Part shown: one piece after another, positions 63,201 through 64,000 of the stretch
Layout: the number at the start of each line of letters is the position of its first letter
Numbering within the stretch: the first letter of the stretch is position 1
NCBI GenBank assembly: GCA_934045075.1
Contig: OW203736.1
Span: 2,648,591-2,712,590 of the forward strand
DNA length: 64,000 nucleotides
Direction of reading: 5' to 3'
Origin: Yponomeuta sedellus
Taxonomy: Eukaryota > Arthropoda > Insecta > Lepidoptera > Yponomeutidae
The notes under the pieces: model-generated
Told to the model about the DNA's origin: nothing
What the model saw: the letters and a program-made list of their open reading frames with translations, nothing else
The model's database searches: none
Program-made: the position numbers and the translations under genes

Positions 63201-63480
63201 TAAATTTATGTTTGTGTTGATTGGATTAGACACTTGTATGTCTTTGTAAAACTTTAATTCAGTATTGTATTCAAGTTTGTGAGGAATGCTATTTGGTTAG
63301 AGTGTTGAATTACCTATAATTTCCTTAAATAGCTTTCCTCTTGTCACCTCACTATTGTTTTGGTACAACACTATATTTATTTTTTTCTAAAACGCATCTC
63401 TCTATGCTCTCTGTGTAATCGGTGTACTCTGTGGTTTTGACCGCTTGAATAAAATAACTTGTTTGCTAAATTTTTACGTT
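60262..63480 (+). mobile_element. copia-type LTR retrotransposon lacking its 5' end
   Basis: Integrase precedes RT, the Ty1/copia order. It starts at the gag-pre-integrase region (ATNLLSVSQIIKKGC) with no 5' LTR, gag or primer-binding site. At the other end GAGAGGTGG at 63171-63179 can be the polypurine tract, so the 3' LTR would be about 63180-63480. TAGTA stands at both junctions with LINE-D (near 60266 and 63507), but without a 5' LTR this may be chance. Confidence 0.82.
60268..63134 (+). pseudogene. pol: copia pol: pre-integrase, integrase, RT, RNase H, broken
   Basis: Pre-integrase: YLWHQRMAHLNFEDLNKL with CITCQEGKLTR (zinc). Integrase core: ELVHSDVCGPM, FLTFIDDFTRKVFVYLL, IRTDNGTEYLSNDF, and PQQNGLAERMNRTL. 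RT: NTWSIVERPQKVRLIGCKWV, QFDVKTAFLYGD, LYGLKQAPRSWNQKF and the catalytic LLLYVDDGLLF (about 62187). RNase H: YSDADYAKDTCTRRSLTGYV, LSTTEAEFMAACSATKEA and the distal IDNQSAICLIKN. Frame changes at about 60690 and 60780 and stops at 61221, 61443, 61681, 62253 and 62488 make it inactive. Confidence 0.88.
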
Positions 63481-63494
63481 TTACTTCATAAATT

Positions 63495-64000
63495 CCAACA
63501 CAATGACATTAGTAGACGCATGCACTTTTCGTTTCATTCCCTCAAACGGCTCCAAAACTTTTTGCCTTTCAAAACGAAAGTGACGCTTGCCCAGGCGCTG
63601 CTACTGCCACTGCTTGATTACGCTGATGTCTGTTTCATGGACGCAACCGAGGTTCTGGTCAACAAGCTTGAGCGTCTCCAAAATCTGGCCATTCGGTATG
63701 TTTACGGTCTAAAAAAGTACGACCATGTGTCTGAATACCGTCGCCTATTAAAGTGACTTCCAATCAGACTGCGCCTTAACTTGCATATGTTGACTCTCCT
63801 TTACAACATCCTTAGAAACCCTAGTGCGCCCGTGTACCTTCGGGAGAGATTTTCACTGTTGCCGCGGACCAGACCACAGCGAGCGTGTGATCTTAGAGCA
63901 TTGCAAGTCCCAGTCTGCAACACTGAGTTCTACTCCACCTCATTCTCTGTGCGTGCTGCTCATCAGTGGAACTCATTGCCGAGGGAAATCCGAGACAGTC
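63495..64000 (+). pseudogene. LINE-D ORF2 C-terminal part, runs off the window
   Basis: Reads RRMHFSFHSLKRLQNFLPFK, LAQALLLPLLDYADVCFMDA, NKLERLQNLAIRYVYGLKKY, then after a TGA at about 63754 LPIRLRLNLHMLTLLYNILR, PVYLRERFSLLPRTRPQRAC and STSFSVRAAHQWNSLPREIR. This is the end of a jockey-type ORF2; about 170 codons shown with one stop. It continues beyond the right edge. Confidence 0.8.

Overview
The window looks like a piece of an A/T-rich arthropod nuclear genome, most likely a lepidopteran insect. Reasons: the mixture of piggyBac, Penelope-like, BEL/Pao, short-LTR mag-like Ty3/gypsy, hAT, pogo, Harbinger, Merlin, copia and several LINE lineages; spliced THAP exons; and a SINE tail containing GAAAACATCGTRAGGAAACC, which I remember (not checked here) as very common in Lepidoptera. 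There is no bacterial gene organisation. I see no convincing single-copy host gene; almost every recognisable protein is a transposable-element (TE) protein, and most carry stops or frameshifts.

Layout. 0-6 kb: a 5'-truncated tRNA-like SINE (SINE-A copy 1), a BEL gag scrap, a decayed piggyBac, and a Penelope-like element (GIY-YIG endonuclease) whose 3' end is repeated in inverted orientation upstream. 6-10 kb: two more decayed piggyBacs, a gypsy gag scrap, a THAP exon and two SINE-A copies. 10-16 kb: a 4.94-kb pogo element (pogo-A) inserted at a TA inside a hAT transposase; pogo-A itself carries a 1.35-kb THAP-containing insertion and a SINE-A copy. 16.3-21.9 kb: the one apparently young element, a complete Ty3/gypsy (gypsy-1) with identical 295-bp LTRs, a GGGAAAC slippery heptamer at the gag stop, an open pol, and a third ORF for a predicted myristoylated membrane protein. 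22-30.5 kb: a non-coding repeat family, a 63-bp tandem repeat, and a LINE (LINE-A) split by a second pogo (pogo-B) and ending in about 310 bp of (CATA)n. 31-37.3 kb: LINE scraps, a two-gene Harbinger remnant, a Merlin-like remnant, a 1.28-kb LTR element with a deleted interior, and two copies of a 5S-rRNA-like SINE. 37.3-51.2 kb: one BEL/Pao element on the minus strand, broken up by a tRNA SINE, a restriction-like-endonuclease LINE (LINE-B, 11-bp duplication), an internally deleted piggyBac flanked by CTAG, and a mag-like gypsy (gypsy-2) with 91-bp LTRs. 51.2-60 kb: LINE scraps, the second copy of the non-coding repeat family, SINE-A copy 5, an unrecognised coiled-coil protein family, a Harbinger C-terminus and a perfect 21-bp palindrome. 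60.2-64 kb: a copia lacking its 5' LTR, sitting inside another LINE that runs off the window.

The genes do not form a pathway. What they record is a layered insertion history that can be ordered from target-site duplications: hAT, then pogo-A, then SINE-A and the THAP unit; LINE-A, then pogo-B; BEL, then LINE-B, piggyBac and gypsy-2. The observations most worth following up are the SINE-A family (five copies with flanking duplications), the small myristoylated membrane ORF plus frameshift signal of gypsy-1, the THAP exons inside a pogo element, and the CTAG-flanked piggyBac derivative.
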